This document shows positions 15,993-24,563 of a DNA stretch of 64,000 nucleotides, one piece after another (the first letter of the stretch is position 1; each line of letters begins with the position of its first letter). The stretch lies in NCBI RefSeq assembly GCF_019656075.1, contig NZ_BPKZ01000007.1, forward strand, positions 1-64,000, given 5' to 3'. The position numbers and the translations under genes were made by a program. The notes under the pieces are model-generated. The model was given only the letters and a program-made list of their open reading frames with translations, ran no database searches and was not told the origin of the DNA. Source of the stretch: Leuconostoc palmae. Its GTDB lineage: Bacteria; Bacillota; Bacilli; Lactobacillales; Lactobacillaceae.

Positions 15993-17264
15993 ATGAAAAA
16001 TTCATTAAAATCAGTTAGCAACAAAAATAAACAAAACATTGTTTTAGCGTTATCAACTATTATTCTCGGGTTGATAATTGGATTGAGTTCATTACTATTA
16101 TCTTTATTTTTAGAAATGGTTGAGACAGTATTCCTGCATTATCAAGAAACAGCTCACGTCCCTGCACCAATAAACAGCTTACCGATAATCAGACTAACTT
16201 CAGTTATCTGCGGTGGTATTCTGGCGGCAATTATTTGGTGGTTCTTGCGTAATAAAACTAGACCAACAGTTAGCATAAAAAAAGCGCTAAATGGGGAAGA
16301 AATGCCTTTTTGGCAAACGGTTATTCACGTTGTGACACAGATTTTTTACGTGGGAACAGGCGGATCGATTGGTCGTGAATTGGCGCCACGAGAAGCAGGT
16401 GTTTTGTTAGCTCAAAAATGGGAAAAACTGATGGATCGATTCCATTTGACGGAGTTGTCTTCTGAGGATAAAAGATTGCTAATGACAGCAGCAGCAGGTG
16501 CTGGTTTTGCGGGGATTTACATTTCGCCAATTACGGGTATGTTTTTTTCAGTTGAGGTTTTATTGAAAAAATTAAGCTTACGGAATGTCTGCGTGAGTTT
16601 AACTATGTCTACGATTGCCATGTTAATTGGTTCATTAGTTAAGGGGTTTAAGCCTTATTATCTACTGAATGATTTTAAGTTTTCAATGACTAGTATTGTC
16701 TTTGTTATTATCTTAGCCCCTTTGGCGGGATTATCTGGTGGATTGTTCAGAAAATGCTTTCAATGGGCAGAAAAAAGCCACGCTACACAGGCTAATATTT
16801 TATGGCAGTTACCTGGAGCAGCTGTTTTAACAGGAATAATAGCCTATTTTTTTCCGGAAATTATGGGCAATGGACGTTCTTTGGCACAACTTGCTATGAA
16901 TAGTAGTCATTTGAATATGTTAGGTATTCTGGTCATTGGAGCGGTATTAAAAGCACTGGTGACGGTAGCTACAATTCGCGCAGGGGCATCCGGTGGTACA
17001 CTAACGCCATCTATTGCGTTAGGAGCTGCATTAGGAGTAATAGTAGCGATGGTAATGACATGTGTCATGCCAGGAGCAATATCTACAGGTCAGGGGGCGA
17101 TATTGGGCGCTGCTGCATTATTGGCAGCGTCACAACAGGCACCGTTTATGGCAATGTTTATGTTAATTGAAATTACACATCTAGATAGTTCAGCAATTTT
17201 GCCATTGGCACTTGGAATTATGATTTCAAGTGTTGTGTCAAAACGATTTTTGACAAAACAATGA
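15993..17264 (+). CDS. ClC-family chloride channel / antiporter
   Basis: About 423 residues and ten or more membrane helices. The selectivity-filter motif GTGGSIGRELAPREAG near residue 113 corresponds to G-K/R-E-G-P of ClC proteins, with Glu in GRE as the gating-glutamate position. GASGGTLTPSIALGAALG near 330 is the third conserved block. It probably exchanges Cl- or F- for protons. The start is uncertain: ATG 15993 is used, with TTG 15981 as an alternative, and no good ribosome binding site is visible. The degraded EAL gene lies just upstream. Confidence 0.88.
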   Translation: MKNSLKSVSNKNKQNIVLALSTIILGLIIGLSSLLLSLFLEMVETVFLHYQETAHVPAPINSLPIIRLTSVICGGILAAIIWWFLRNKTRPTVSIKKALNGEEMPFWQTVIHVVTQIFYVGTGGSIGRELAPREAGVLLAQKWEKLMDRFHLTELSSEDKRLLMTAAAGAGFAGIYISPITGMFFSVEVLLKKLSLRNVCVSLTMSTIAMLIGSLVKGFKPYYLLNDFKFSMTSIVFVIILAPLAGLSGGLFRKCFQWAEKSHATQANILWQLPGAAVLTGIIAYFFPEIMGNGRSLAQLAMNSSHLNMLGILVIGAVLKALVTVATIRAGASGGTLTPSIALGAALGVIVAMVMTCVMPGAISTGQGAILGAAALLAASQQAPFMAMFMLIEITHLDSSAILPLALGIMISSVVSKRFLTKQ

Positions 17265-17313
17265 TGTTGTCATAGCGCAACTGAATAAACACTGTTAAAT
17301 CAAATAAAAAACG

Positions 17314-17357
17314 GCAATTAGCAAGCTATCCGTGCGCACGGATAGCTTGCTAATTGC
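17314..17357. terminator. 44-bp perfect palindrome acting as terminator
   Basis: GCAATTAGCAAGCTATCCGT followed by GC (17314-17335) is immediately followed by its exact complement (17336-17357) with no loop bases. AAAAAAC lies before and GTTTT after. It sits 50 bp after the ClC gene and upstream of an XRE gene. The stem is far longer than needed for termination. Confidence 0.75.
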
Positions 17358-17439
17358 GTTTTAAAAAGACACTATTGCTAGTAATTTAAATACTTGTATC
17401 AGATAATAAAGTTATTAAAAAGAAGTGGAGTATAAGTTT

Positions 17440-17841
17440 ATGACAGTCATGCTACCGCAACAACTTAAGAAACTACGTTTACAACATAATCTATCTCAAG
17501 AAGATATTGCTTCTAAACTATTTGTTTCTAGACAAGCTGTTTCAAGATGGGAATCAGGAGACGCTACACCGGACTTAACCAATTTGGTAAAACTATCGGA
17601 AATTTTAGAAACTTCCTTAGATAATTTAGTTTTAGGTTTAGAAAATCAAACTAGTTTAGACCAAGAATCCAAAAAAATTGATCCGACTGAATTTGTATTT
17701 GATCCTACAAAAAATGAATATGTGCACAGACATCATCCGATGACTTTTTGGAATTTTTGTGCGGATTATTGGTGGTTGATATTTCCAATTGGCGGATTTC
17801 TAAGCTGGTTTATACCAAAAATAGTTGAATCATTTAAATAA
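17440..17841 (+). CDS. XRE-family regulator with a C-terminal membrane segment
   Basis: A 133-residue protein. Residues 5-60 are an HTH_3 domain (LKKLRLQHNLSQEDIASKLF, then SRQAVSRWESGDATPDL). The last ~25 residues (FCADYWWLIFPIGGFLSWFI) should form one membrane helix. The start is ATG 17440, 8 nt after GTGGAG; an in-frame ATG at 17425 precedes that site. It resembles the anchored XRE protein at 400-1158 in plan but not in its C-terminal part. Target unknown. Confidence 0.8.
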   Translation: MTVMLPQQLKKLRLQHNLSQEDIASKLFVSRQAVSRWESGDATPDLTNLVKLSEILETSLDNLVLGLENQTSLDQESKKIDPTEFVFDPTKNEYVHRHHPMTFWNFCADYWWLIFPIGGFLSWFIPKIVESFK

Positions 17842-17842
17842 A

Positions 17843-17868
17843 AAAGCAGAACGAATTCGTTCTGCTTT
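17843..17868. terminator. Bidirectional terminator
   Basis: AAAGCAGAACGAA and TTCGTTCTGCTTT form a perfect 26-bp palindrome between two converging genes, with A/T tracts on both sides. Confidence 0.88.
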
Positions 17869-17869
17869 C

Positions 17870-18202
17870 TTATTTGTTAGCTTCAATAGTAACAATATTA
17901 CCTTCAGAGTCTTTGATTTTGAATGCAATTTTATTACCAAAGCGTTCTTCAGGGTCACCTAAAATAGGAATAAAGTTATTGCGTAAGTGTTTTTGTAGGT
18001 CATTTTGATGATCACGTACAAGCAGCTCTAAAGACTGTATTTGTTTTCCAGGAACGAATGTAATATCTTCGCCATCCAAAATAAGATGACGCCTATCTAA
18101 TTGCCCAGATTGTGGTAAATCAAATACATCACGCCAGAATCGGTAAGCACGATTGACATCTACAGCAGGAATTGTTTTTATGTTTAGTTTTCGTGGTTTC
18201 AT
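17870..18202 (-). CDS. VOC-superfamily (glyoxalase/bleomycin-resistance-like) protein
   Basis: A 110-residue single VOC module with the order TIPAVDVNRAYRFWRDVFDL, then LELLVRD, then FGNKIAFKIKDSEGNIVTIE near the C-terminus, which carries the terminal Glu metal ligand. Proteins of this size act as dimers. The substrate is not identifiable; LAB relatives are often labelled CppA or glyoxalase-like. Transcribed alone, divergent from the ABC-F gene. Confidence 0.75.
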   Translation of the reverse strand: MKPRKLNIKTIPAVDVNRAYRFWRDVFDLPQSGQLDRRHLILDGEDITFVPGKQIQSLELLVRDHQNDLQKHLRNNFIPILGDPEERFGNKIAFKIKDSEGNIVTIEANK

Positions 18203-18302
18203 AATAGTTATAAGTATAGCGAAATTTAACTAATTTTCAACTTATCAGTGTATGTATAATTATACTCACCCAAAAAAGCCTATATATGGTAAACTTAGAC
18301 TT

Positions 18303-19859
18303 ATGGCATTATTAGAAGTAAGTGGCCTTAGTATGGCCTACGCAGAAAAAACTTTATATGAAGACGCAGCCTTTGAACTACAGCAAGGCGAACATATGGG
18401 AATTGTTGGACAAAACGGTGCAGGTAAGTCAACGCTTATTAAAATCGTGACAGGGCAAGAATTACCGTTGTCTGGCAAAATTGATTGGCAAAAAGGGCTT
18501 AAAATTGGATACTTAGATCAGTACGCAGAGATTCCAGATGGTATGAATTTGGTCGCTTTTTTGCATACAGCTTATCAAGATTTATATGATAAACAAGATC
18601 GTATTACAGCACTTTATAACGAATACGCAGAATCAATGAATGACAAACTACTAGAACGCGCTGGACGTATGCAAGAAGAATTGGATGCTGCAGGGTTCTA
18701 CGATGTAGATACGCAAATTGAACGAGTGATTTCTGGATTAGGGTTAGAAGCCATTGGGAGAGACCGTGAACTTGAGCAGATGTCAGGAGGACAACGTGCT
18801 AAAGTTATTTTAGCTAAACTATTGTTAGAAAATGATGATGTCATTATCTTAGATGAGCCAACCAATTACCTTGATGTTGCGCACATCAATTGGCTAGAAG
18901 ATTTTCTACAAAGTTATGAAGGATCAGCAATGATCATTTCGCATGATTTTGATTTCCTTGATAAAGTAACTAATGCAATTATTGATGTTTCTTTTGGTAA
19001 AATAACTAAGTTTAGAGGGTCTTTCAAAAAGGCAATGCGACAAAAAGAAGAACGAGCAGAGCAACAGTTGCGTCAGTATGAAAAGCAACAGGGAGAGATT
19101 GAAAAAGCACAAAAGTTTATCGCTAAAAACAAAGCGCGTGCATCAACTTCTAAACAAGCAAAGTCCAGAGAAAAAATGCTTGCACGTATGGATAAGGTTG
19201 ATCCACCATCAGAGACGTTGCAAGCTAAATTTAATTTCCCGTATGTGAATTCCCAGTCTGCCAATGCCTTAACAGTGAGCGATCTATCAGTGGGCTATGT
19301 AACACCTGTACTTGAACCTGTTACATTTTCTATCACAACAGGTCAAAAAATTGTTTTTAAAGGCTTTAACGGCGCAGGTAAATCAACACTCATTAAATCT
19401 ATTCTTGGTATTATTCCTGCACTACATGGTGAGTCAGAATTTTCACCTTCAGCAGTTGTTAACTATTTTGACCAAGATTTAGAGTGGGAAAATGATAGCA
19501 AAACACCTTTGCAAGAAATGCAAGATAGATTTCCAACATTAGAACCTAAAGCATTGCGTACCCGGTTAGCAGCAGCCGGAATTAATGCCGAAAATGCTCA
19601 GAAACCATTGCAACAGCTTTCGGGTGGTGAGCAAACTAAAGTTAAATTGGCCATCATGGAAATGAAACCAAGTAATTTCTTAATTTTAGATGAGCCGACA
19701 AATCATCTTGATGAAGGAACTAAAAACGCATTACGTTCCGCCATCGATAAATTCCCTGGAAATGTCATTATTGTTTCCCACGAAGTTAGTTTTACCAAGG
19801 GATTTGGAGATCGCGAATTAAACGTTGCTGCGTTGTCATTTAAAAAGGAAACAGACTAA
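18303..19859 (+). CDS. ABC-F family ATPase
   Basis: A 518-residue protein with two ABC domains and no membrane helices. Domain 1 has Walker A GIVGQNGAGKST, signature MSGGQRAKV and Walker B VIILDEPTNYLD. Domain 2 has GFNGAGKST, LSGGEQTKV and FLILDEPTNHLD. The linker at about 235-310 is rich in Lys/Gln/Glu, as in ABC-F proteins, which act on the ribosome. ATG 18303 is chosen as the domain starts there; the ribosome binding site is weak. Whether it is a housekeeping translation factor or confers antibiotic protection cannot be told. Confidence 0.9.
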   Translation: MALLEVSGLSMAYAEKTLYEDAAFELQQGEHMGIVGQNGAGKSTLIKIVTGQELPLSGKIDWQKGLKIGYLDQYAEIPDGMNLVAFLHTAYQDLYDKQDRITALYNEYAESMNDKLLERAGRMQEELDAAGFYDVDTQIERVISGLGLEAIGRDRELEQMSGGQRAKVILAKLLLENDDVIILDEPTNYLDVAHINWLEDFLQSYEGSAMIISHDFDFLDKVTNAIIDVSFGKITKFRGSFKKAMRQKEERAEQQLRQYEKQQGEIEKAQKFIAKNKARASTSKQAKSREKMLARMDKVDPPSETLQAKFNFPYVNSQSANALTVSDLSVGYVTPVLEPVTFSITTGQKIVFKGFNGAGKSTLIKSILGIIPALHGESEFSPSAVVNYFDQDLEWENDSKTPLQEMQDRFPTLEPKALRTRLAAAGINAENAQKPLQQLSGGEQTKVKLAIMEMKPSNFLILDEPTNHLDEGTKNALRSAIDKFPGNVIIVSHEVSFTKGFGDRELNVAALSFKKETD

Positions 19860-19860
19860 A

Positions 19861-20601
19861 ATGAATGAACTACTCACACAAACCAACATGCCAGCGAACA
19901 TAACGGTAATGGATGTAGTCGATTCAACAATGATAAAAGGTCGAGAAATGCTTGAAAAGGGTATTTCTCGGCCTTTTGCTGTTGTTGCAAATAAGCAAAC
20001 TGCCGGGTACGGTAAATTTGGCAGACAATTTTTTTCGCCTCATGGCAGTGGTATGTATATGACATTTGTTTTTGACATTGCTGGGATATTTGATGCTGGT
20101 CTATTAACGACAGGTGTTGCTTCAACAATCGCTAAAGAAATCTTTAAAGAGACCGGCATCCAAGTATCGTTGAAGTGGGTGAACGATTTGTACTATCAAG
20201 ATCGTAAAATAGCTGGTATTTTGGCAGAAGGTATTTTAGTAGAGGGAAAAGTTAAATATGTTAGTATTGGTGTGGGATTAAATATCTTATCCACTGTTGT
20301 TCCTGAAGAATTAAGGGATAAGATTGGTGCTTTGAACATTCATGTGGATAAAAACAAGTTATTACGCAATATTTTCACAGCAATGCAACAAGAATTCAAA
20401 GGTTATCAACAAGGTATACATTTACCCTACTATGCCGAGCATGCTTATCTAAAAAAACGAGATGTTTCAGCACATGTTGGTCAACAAATTATTTCTGGAA
20501 CGGTTAACGGTATCGGTAGCCATGGACAGTTACTAATTACTGACCATAATGGGATTAAACATGAATTATTCAGTGGCGAAGTTACCAAAATTAATTTTTA
20601 A
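19861..20601 (+). CDS. birA: Biotin--[acetyl-CoA carboxylase] ligase (monofunctional)
   Basis: A 246-residue BPL/LplA catalytic domain with the biotinyl-AMP loop TAGYGKFGRQFFSPHGSGMY (equivalent to G-R-G-R-x-G-R-x-W), KWVNDLYYQDRKIAGIL, and a C-terminal SH3-like part (GTVNGIGSHGQLLI). It attaches biotin to the BCCP subunit of acetyl-CoA carboxylase. There is no N-terminal HTH, so unlike E. coli or B. subtilis BirA it cannot act as a repressor. The ATG follows the ABC-F stop codon by one base, so the two are translationally coupled. Confidence 0.92.
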   Translation: MNELLTQTNMPANITVMDVVDSTMIKGREMLEKGISRPFAVVANKQTAGYGKFGRQFFSPHGSGMYMTFVFDIAGIFDAGLLTTGVASTIAKEIFKETGIQVSLKWVNDLYYQDRKIAGILAEGILVEGKVKYVSIGVGLNILSTVVPEELRDKIGALNIHVDKNKLLRNIFTAMQQEFKGYQQGIHLPYYAEHAYLKKRDVSAHVGQQIISGTVNGIGSHGQLLITDHNGIKHELFSGEVTKINF

Positions 20602-20767
20602 TTAGTAAAATTTAGTAAAAGACGAATTGATTATTTGTTAATTACAAGTATGGTAATTATAACTAAAACATCTGCTATAAAGTGAGTAAATATATTATTT
20701 TGGACTATTAGAGAAAGTATCAAGTGCATGACGTTCATTTAAATCAAACTTATTATCATTGATTCTG

Positions 20768-20796
20768 TTGACAAATTAAAAAAATTAAAATAGAAT
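20768..20796 (+). promoter_or_regulatory. Promoter of the lysine riboswitch-alr-asd transcript
   Basis: TTGACA (20768-20773), 17-bp AT spacer, TAGAAT (20791-20796), ending 16 bp before the riboswitch P1 stem. The 165 bp between birA and this promoter show nothing further. Confidence 0.8.
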
Positions 20797-20812
20797 GAAA
20801 ACAATGAGAAAA

Positions 20813-20970
20813 TCATAGAGGTTGCTACAAACAAGAGTCACTTGTGGAGTATGAATAGATACTGTGAAGCAAGTAAAAGGGGATGTAGCCGAAGCGCTGA
20901 AACTATTCAATCAGTTAGCTGGGGCATAAGTTAATAGCTTATGAACTGTCGCAGTTGCGGGGTGCTATGA
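20813..20970 (+). ncRNA. Lysine riboswitch (L box)
   Basis: P1 is TCATAG (20813-20818) with CTATGA (20965-20970). Conserved lysine-element sequences occur in order: AGAGGTTGC, GTAGCCGAAGCGC near 20885, GCTGGGGCAT near 20918 and ACTGTCGCAG near 20944. A rho-independent terminator lies 22 nt downstream, so high lysine should stop transcription before alr-asd. The presence of asd, an aspartate-pathway gene, in the operon agrees with this. Confidence 0.9.
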
Positions 20971-20991
20971 CAGATACGATTGTTTTTGACA

Positions 20992-21034
20992 ATCCGTGAC
21001 TGCCGTGTCTGGTAGCCACGGATTTTTATTTTTA
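20992..21034 (+). terminator. Riboswitch-controlled terminator
   Basis: ATCCGTG-A-CTGCC pairs with GGTAG-C-CACGGAT and runs into TTTTATTTTT. It lies between the lysine riboswitch and alr and is the expected expression platform. Confidence 0.85.
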
Positions 21035-21053
21035 TGTGAAAAGAGTGTGAAAA

Positions 21054-22166
21054 ATGGTAGAAGCGATAACGCGACCAACCCGAATAGAAATATCCAAAAA
21101 AGCACTAAAAAATAATGTTTCAGTTGTCAAAAAAACATCTGGGGCGGATAAAATTTTTTTGGCGGTAAAGTCAAATGCTTATGGGCTAGGCTTGATTCCG
21201 ACGTCTAAAGCAGCTGTTGAGGGTGGTGTATACGGATTAGCAGTTGCAATTGTTGATGAAGCGTTGGCCTTACGACACGAACGTATTACTGAACCAATAC
21301 TCATTTTAGGTATCTCACCAGTTGAATATGCAGAAGTGATGGCAGTACAACATATCATGGCAACAGTTGTGTCGTTAGATTGGCTTAAAGAAGCAACAAA
21401 GTACTTAAGTGGGGAACAAAGATTACATGTTTCCTTGGGAATTGATACGGGGATGGGACGTATAGGATTCCGAGAACGTAGCCAACTGGCTGAAGCGATA
21501 AGTTATGTTCAAGAACATGCGGATTTGTTCGATTATGTCGGGCTAGCGACTCACTTTGCTGAGTCTGATTCAGAAGATACAAGTTATTTTGAAATGCAAT
21601 TAAATCGTTGGCACCAATTAACAGATGGCTTATCAAAACCAGAATACTACCATGTAGCAAATTCTGGGGCTGCTATGTACCATGCAGATGAAGTGCCACA
21701 TGAAGTTATTCGAGTGGGGACTGTATTGTATGGTGTAGAACCATCTCGCGGTCAACTTGCTGATGGCAAAGAACTGCAACCAGTGATGTCGTTACATAGT
21801 GAAATTAATTTTGTTAAGAAACTATCAGCTGGTGAAGGAATCAGCTATTCTCATAAATACACAACTTCTGGTGAAGAGTGGATTGGTACTGTTCCTATAG
21901 GATACGGTGATGGCTGGTTAAGGAAAATGACTGGCTTTAAATTAATTATCAACGGGGAGTATGCACCAATTGTTGGGCAAGTCGCAATGGATCAAATGAT
22001 GATCAGATTACCACAAGAATATCCTGTGGGTACTAAGGTCACTTTGATTGGAGAAAATGGTGGTTTGGAAAACACGATTGAAGATGTTGCTCAACACGCA
22101 GGTCTTGCACCGTGGGAGATAATGACTGGAATGCAAGATCGCTTACATCGCATTTTAGTCGATTAA
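21054..22166 (+). CDS. alr: Alanine racemase-family PLP enzyme in a lysine-regulated operon
   Basis: A 370-residue fold-III PLP racemase. The PLP lysine is K39 in AVKSNAYGLG, and the second catalytic base is the Tyr in ISYSHKYTT near 265, followed by VPIGYGDGW. It has the standard two-domain size. Alanine racemase supplies D-Ala for the cell wall. However, the gene is the first in an operon under a lysine riboswitch and 32 bp ahead of asd, which is odd for a D-Ala enzyme. It may be a second copy with a role tied to lysine or diaminopimelate metabolism; this is inference. Confidence 0.88.
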   Translation: MVEAITRPTRIEISKKALKNNVSVVKKTSGADKIFLAVKSNAYGLGLIPTSKAAVEGGVYGLAVAIVDEALALRHERITEPILILGISPVEYAEVMAVQHIMATVVSLDWLKEATKYLSGEQRLHVSLGIDTGMGRIGFRERSQLAEAISYVQEHADLFDYVGLATHFAESDSEDTSYFEMQLNRWHQLTDGLSKPEYYHVANSGAAMYHADEVPHEVIRVGTVLYGVEPSRGQLADGKELQPVMSLHSEINFVKKLSAGEGISYSHKYTTSGEEWIGTVPIGYGDGWLRKMTGFKLIINGEYAPIVGQVAMDQMMIRLPQEYPVGTKVTLIGENGGLENTIEDVAQHAGLAPWEIMTGMQDRLHRILVD

Positions 22167-22197
22167 TTAGTAATCATTCTTGGGAGGGAATCAAAAC

Positions 22198-23295
22198 ATG
22201 TCAGAAAATCAATATAATGTTGCTATTTTAGGAGCTACTGGAGCTGTTGGCACGAGATTAATTGAACAATTAGAGTCATCAACCATTTCTGTAAAAAACT
22301 TAAAATTATTAGCATCAAAACGTTCAGCTGGTAAACAATTAACTTTTCATGGGCAGAAACATATTGTAGAAGAGGCAACACCAGAAAGCTTTGAAAATAT
22401 TGATATTGTTTTGGCATCAGGTGGTGGTGCAGTCTCGCAAAAGTTTGCGCCTGAAGCAGTCAAACGTGGTGCAGTGGTGGTCGATAATTCGAGCTTTTGG
22501 CGAATGAATGACAATGTACCACTTGTCGTGCCTGAGGTTAACGAAGCTGATTTAAAGAATCATAATGGTATTATTGCTAATCCAAATTGCTCCACTACGC
22601 AAATGGTAGTGGCATTAGAACCAATACGTCGAGCATTTGGCTTAAAGCGTGTTATTGTGTCCACTTATCAGGCAGCCTCAGGAGCCGGTCAATCTGCTTG
22701 GAATGAGTTAGTTGATCAGACGACCGCATATAATAATCATCATGAAATGATGCCAAATATTTTACCAGTGAAAGGTGAAAAAAAGCACTATCCTTTAGCG
22801 TACAATTTGTTACCCCAAATTGATGTATTTGAACCAGATGGTTATACACATGAAGAATGGAAAATGATTCATGAGACTAAAAAAATTATGTTCGGTGATA
22901 AAAACTCTAAAGCTATTAAAGTAACTGGTACAGCTGTTCGTGTGCCCGTTCTAGTTGGGCATGGGGAGGCAGTTTATTTTGAAACAAATGATCATTCTGG
23001 TGCAAAAACTGCTGATATTCAAGCGGTCCTAGATAGTGCCGAAGGTGTTATTTTGCAAGACAATCCAAAAGAGCAGCTCTATCCACAACCACTAACGGCT
23101 GAGGGAAAGCGTGAGACTTTCGTTGGACGTGTTCGTGAGGATTTAGAAACGGATGATGCCTTTCATATGTGGGTTGTGTCAGATAACTTGTTAAAAGGAG
23201 CAGCCTGGAATACGGTTCAAATAGCTGAACGACTAGTAGCATTAGATTTAGTACGCGTACCTGAGGGTGGAGCTGATAAATTCTCGACGATGTAA
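22198..23295 (+). CDS. asd: Aspartate-semialdehyde dehydrogenase
   Basis: A 365-residue enzyme. The NADP-binding start ILGATGAVGTRL, GGGAVSQKFAPEA, the active-site Cys in NPNCSTTQMV near 127, and the catalytic His region RVPVLVGHGEAV are all present. It reduces aspartyl phosphate to the semialdehyde, the branch point to lysine/DAP, threonine and methionine. The start is ATG 22198, 8 nt after GGGAGG. It is cotranscribed with alr under the lysine riboswitch. Confidence 0.95.
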   Translation: MSENQYNVAILGATGAVGTRLIEQLESSTISVKNLKLLASKRSAGKQLTFHGQKHIVEEATPESFENIDIVLASGGGAVSQKFAPEAVKRGAVVVDNSSFWRMNDNVPLVVPEVNEADLKNHNGIIANPNCSTTQMVVALEPIRRAFGLKRVIVSTYQAASGAGQSAWNELVDQTTAYNNHHEMMPNILPVKGEKKHYPLAYNLLPQIDVFEPDGYTHEEWKMIHETKKIMFGDKNSKAIKVTGTAVRVPVLVGHGEAVYFETNDHSGAKTADIQAVLDSAEGVILQDNPKEQLYPQPLTAEGKRETFVGRVREDLETDDAFHMWVVSDNLLKGAAWNTVQIAERLVALDLVRVPEGGADKFSTM

Positions 23296-23312
23296 CGTGT
23301 TACAATACAGTT

Positions 23313-24260
23313 ATGGAATTTATCATCTTACTCACTTTTACAATTATATTAATGTTTGGTATGCAATACCAAATTAAAAGAAATCCTGCAACGCTGTCAG
23401 TTGGCACTTATGGGATTTTTATTATACTTATTTTTATTGGAATGATTGCACTTGCATTCAATAGTCCTCTGGTGGGTATGTATCATATTTTCGTATTAAG
23501 TTATTTTTTTGCTAGTATAGTGGGGATTTTTTTACTTTTAAGCATTGGGTGGTACAGTTATAAAAAAACGAAAAAAAGCTATATTCTGAGCTTAATACTA
23601 GTCTATTTAGCTATCAACATCATGTTGTTTAATTATCATGACGTCTTTTTTTCTTTGATGATGTTACCCAGTTATTTTTTGATACAATTTGTCCGTTTTT
23701 TGATTAGCAGCATTGTTTACGGTATGGTCATCAAAGCACCAAAAAAGGGGCCATTAGTTGTATTAGGTGGTGGTCTGGTGAATGGCTACCAAATTGGAGA
23801 TATTGTTGACCAGCGTATAGCAGCTGCTGTCAACGATGCTAAAACAATTAATCCGTTTCCGACAATTGTTTTTTCAGGGGGACAGGGGGAAGACGAATTG
23901 ATTAGTGAAGCGGAGGCAATGAGAGACTGGGCAGTTAAAAAGTATCAAGTGCCGTTTAGTAAAACGATGTTGGAAAATAGATCGCGTAATACGTATCAAA
24001 ATTTGCAATTTTGTCATGAGATGCTGCCAGAGCAATCATTTACTTTTTATACGAGTAATTATCACGTGTTGCGCGGGGCGTTACTGGCACAAAAACAAAA
24101 TATCAATGTGCAGGGACGCGGTGGCTATGTTAACTGGCAATACCGTATTCCGGCATTTATTAGAGAGTTTGCTGGTACTATGAGTATTTATAAATGGCGA
24201 CAAGTATTTTGTGCTTTTTCTTGGGTGGTTATTGTCTTTATAGGCTTAATTTTTAAATAA
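23313..24260 (+). CDS. YdcF/SanA/ElyC-like membrane protein (DUF218)
   Basis: A 315-residue protein. About five hydrophobic helices fill residues 1-145, then a DUF218 domain follows with LVVLGGGLVNG, IVFSGGQGEDE, ISEAEAMRDW, ENRSRNTYQNL and YTSNYHVLRG. DUF218 proteins such as ElyC act in envelope biogenesis or lipid carrier metabolism, but no reaction is firmly known. It starts 17 bp after the asd stop codon with no terminator between, so it may be read through from that operon. Confidence 0.82.
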   Translation: MEFIILLTFTIILMFGMQYQIKRNPATLSVGTYGIFIILIFIGMIALAFNSPLVGMYHIFVLSYFFASIVGIFLLLSIGWYSYKKTKKSYILSLILVYLAINIMLFNYHDVFFSLMMLPSYFLIQFVRFLISSIVYGMVIKAPKKGPLVVLGGGLVNGYQIGDIVDQRIAAAVNDAKTINPFPTIVFSGGQGEDELISEAEAMRDWAVKKYQVPFSKTMLENRSRNTYQNLQFCHEMLPEQSFTFYTSNYHVLRGALLAQKQNINVQGRGGYVNWQYRIPAFIREFAGTMSIYKWRQVFCAFSWVVIVFIGLIFK

Positions 24261-24563
24261 AATAGAAATGATTAACCACAACATAATTAAAATATGATGG
24301 CGTAAAGTAGTTTGTTGTTATATCAGAGTGATACAATCAAAAATTGATAGAATAATAATAATTGTTAAAAATAGCACATGATAATGTCATGTTTCCTGTC
24401 ATGAATTTAGACTAATCTTATCAAAACAAGTAAAATATTTATTAGAACAGAATGGGGTTTACAGACTGCAATTAAGAATATTCTTAATTGTGCTGTCGCC
24501 TTTTTTTGTATCAGAGCTAATTGCTCCGTATGGAAGAGTACAAGAATAAGGAGAAGTTTACGC
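24261..24563. other. Intergenic region before the glutamine-type ABC operon
   Basis: This 303-bp stretch contains the hairpin listed at 24464-24507 and a short GAGC-TAATT-GCTC dyad near 24517-24529. No small ORF with a ribosome binding site and no known riboswitch consensus was recognised. A TTGATA-like -35 candidate near 24343 is not convincing. Confidence 0.4.
24464..24507 (+). terminator. Hairpin with T7 tail ahead of glnQ (terminator or attenuator)
   Basis: CAATTAAGAA and TTCTTAATTG pair around a 2-base turn, with GC and AC/GT extensions, and TTTTTTT at 24501-24507. It is 200 bp after the YdcF stop but only 57 bp before the glnQ start, so it could be a leader attenuator of the ABC operon rather than the end of the upstream transcript. 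Confidence 0.5.
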
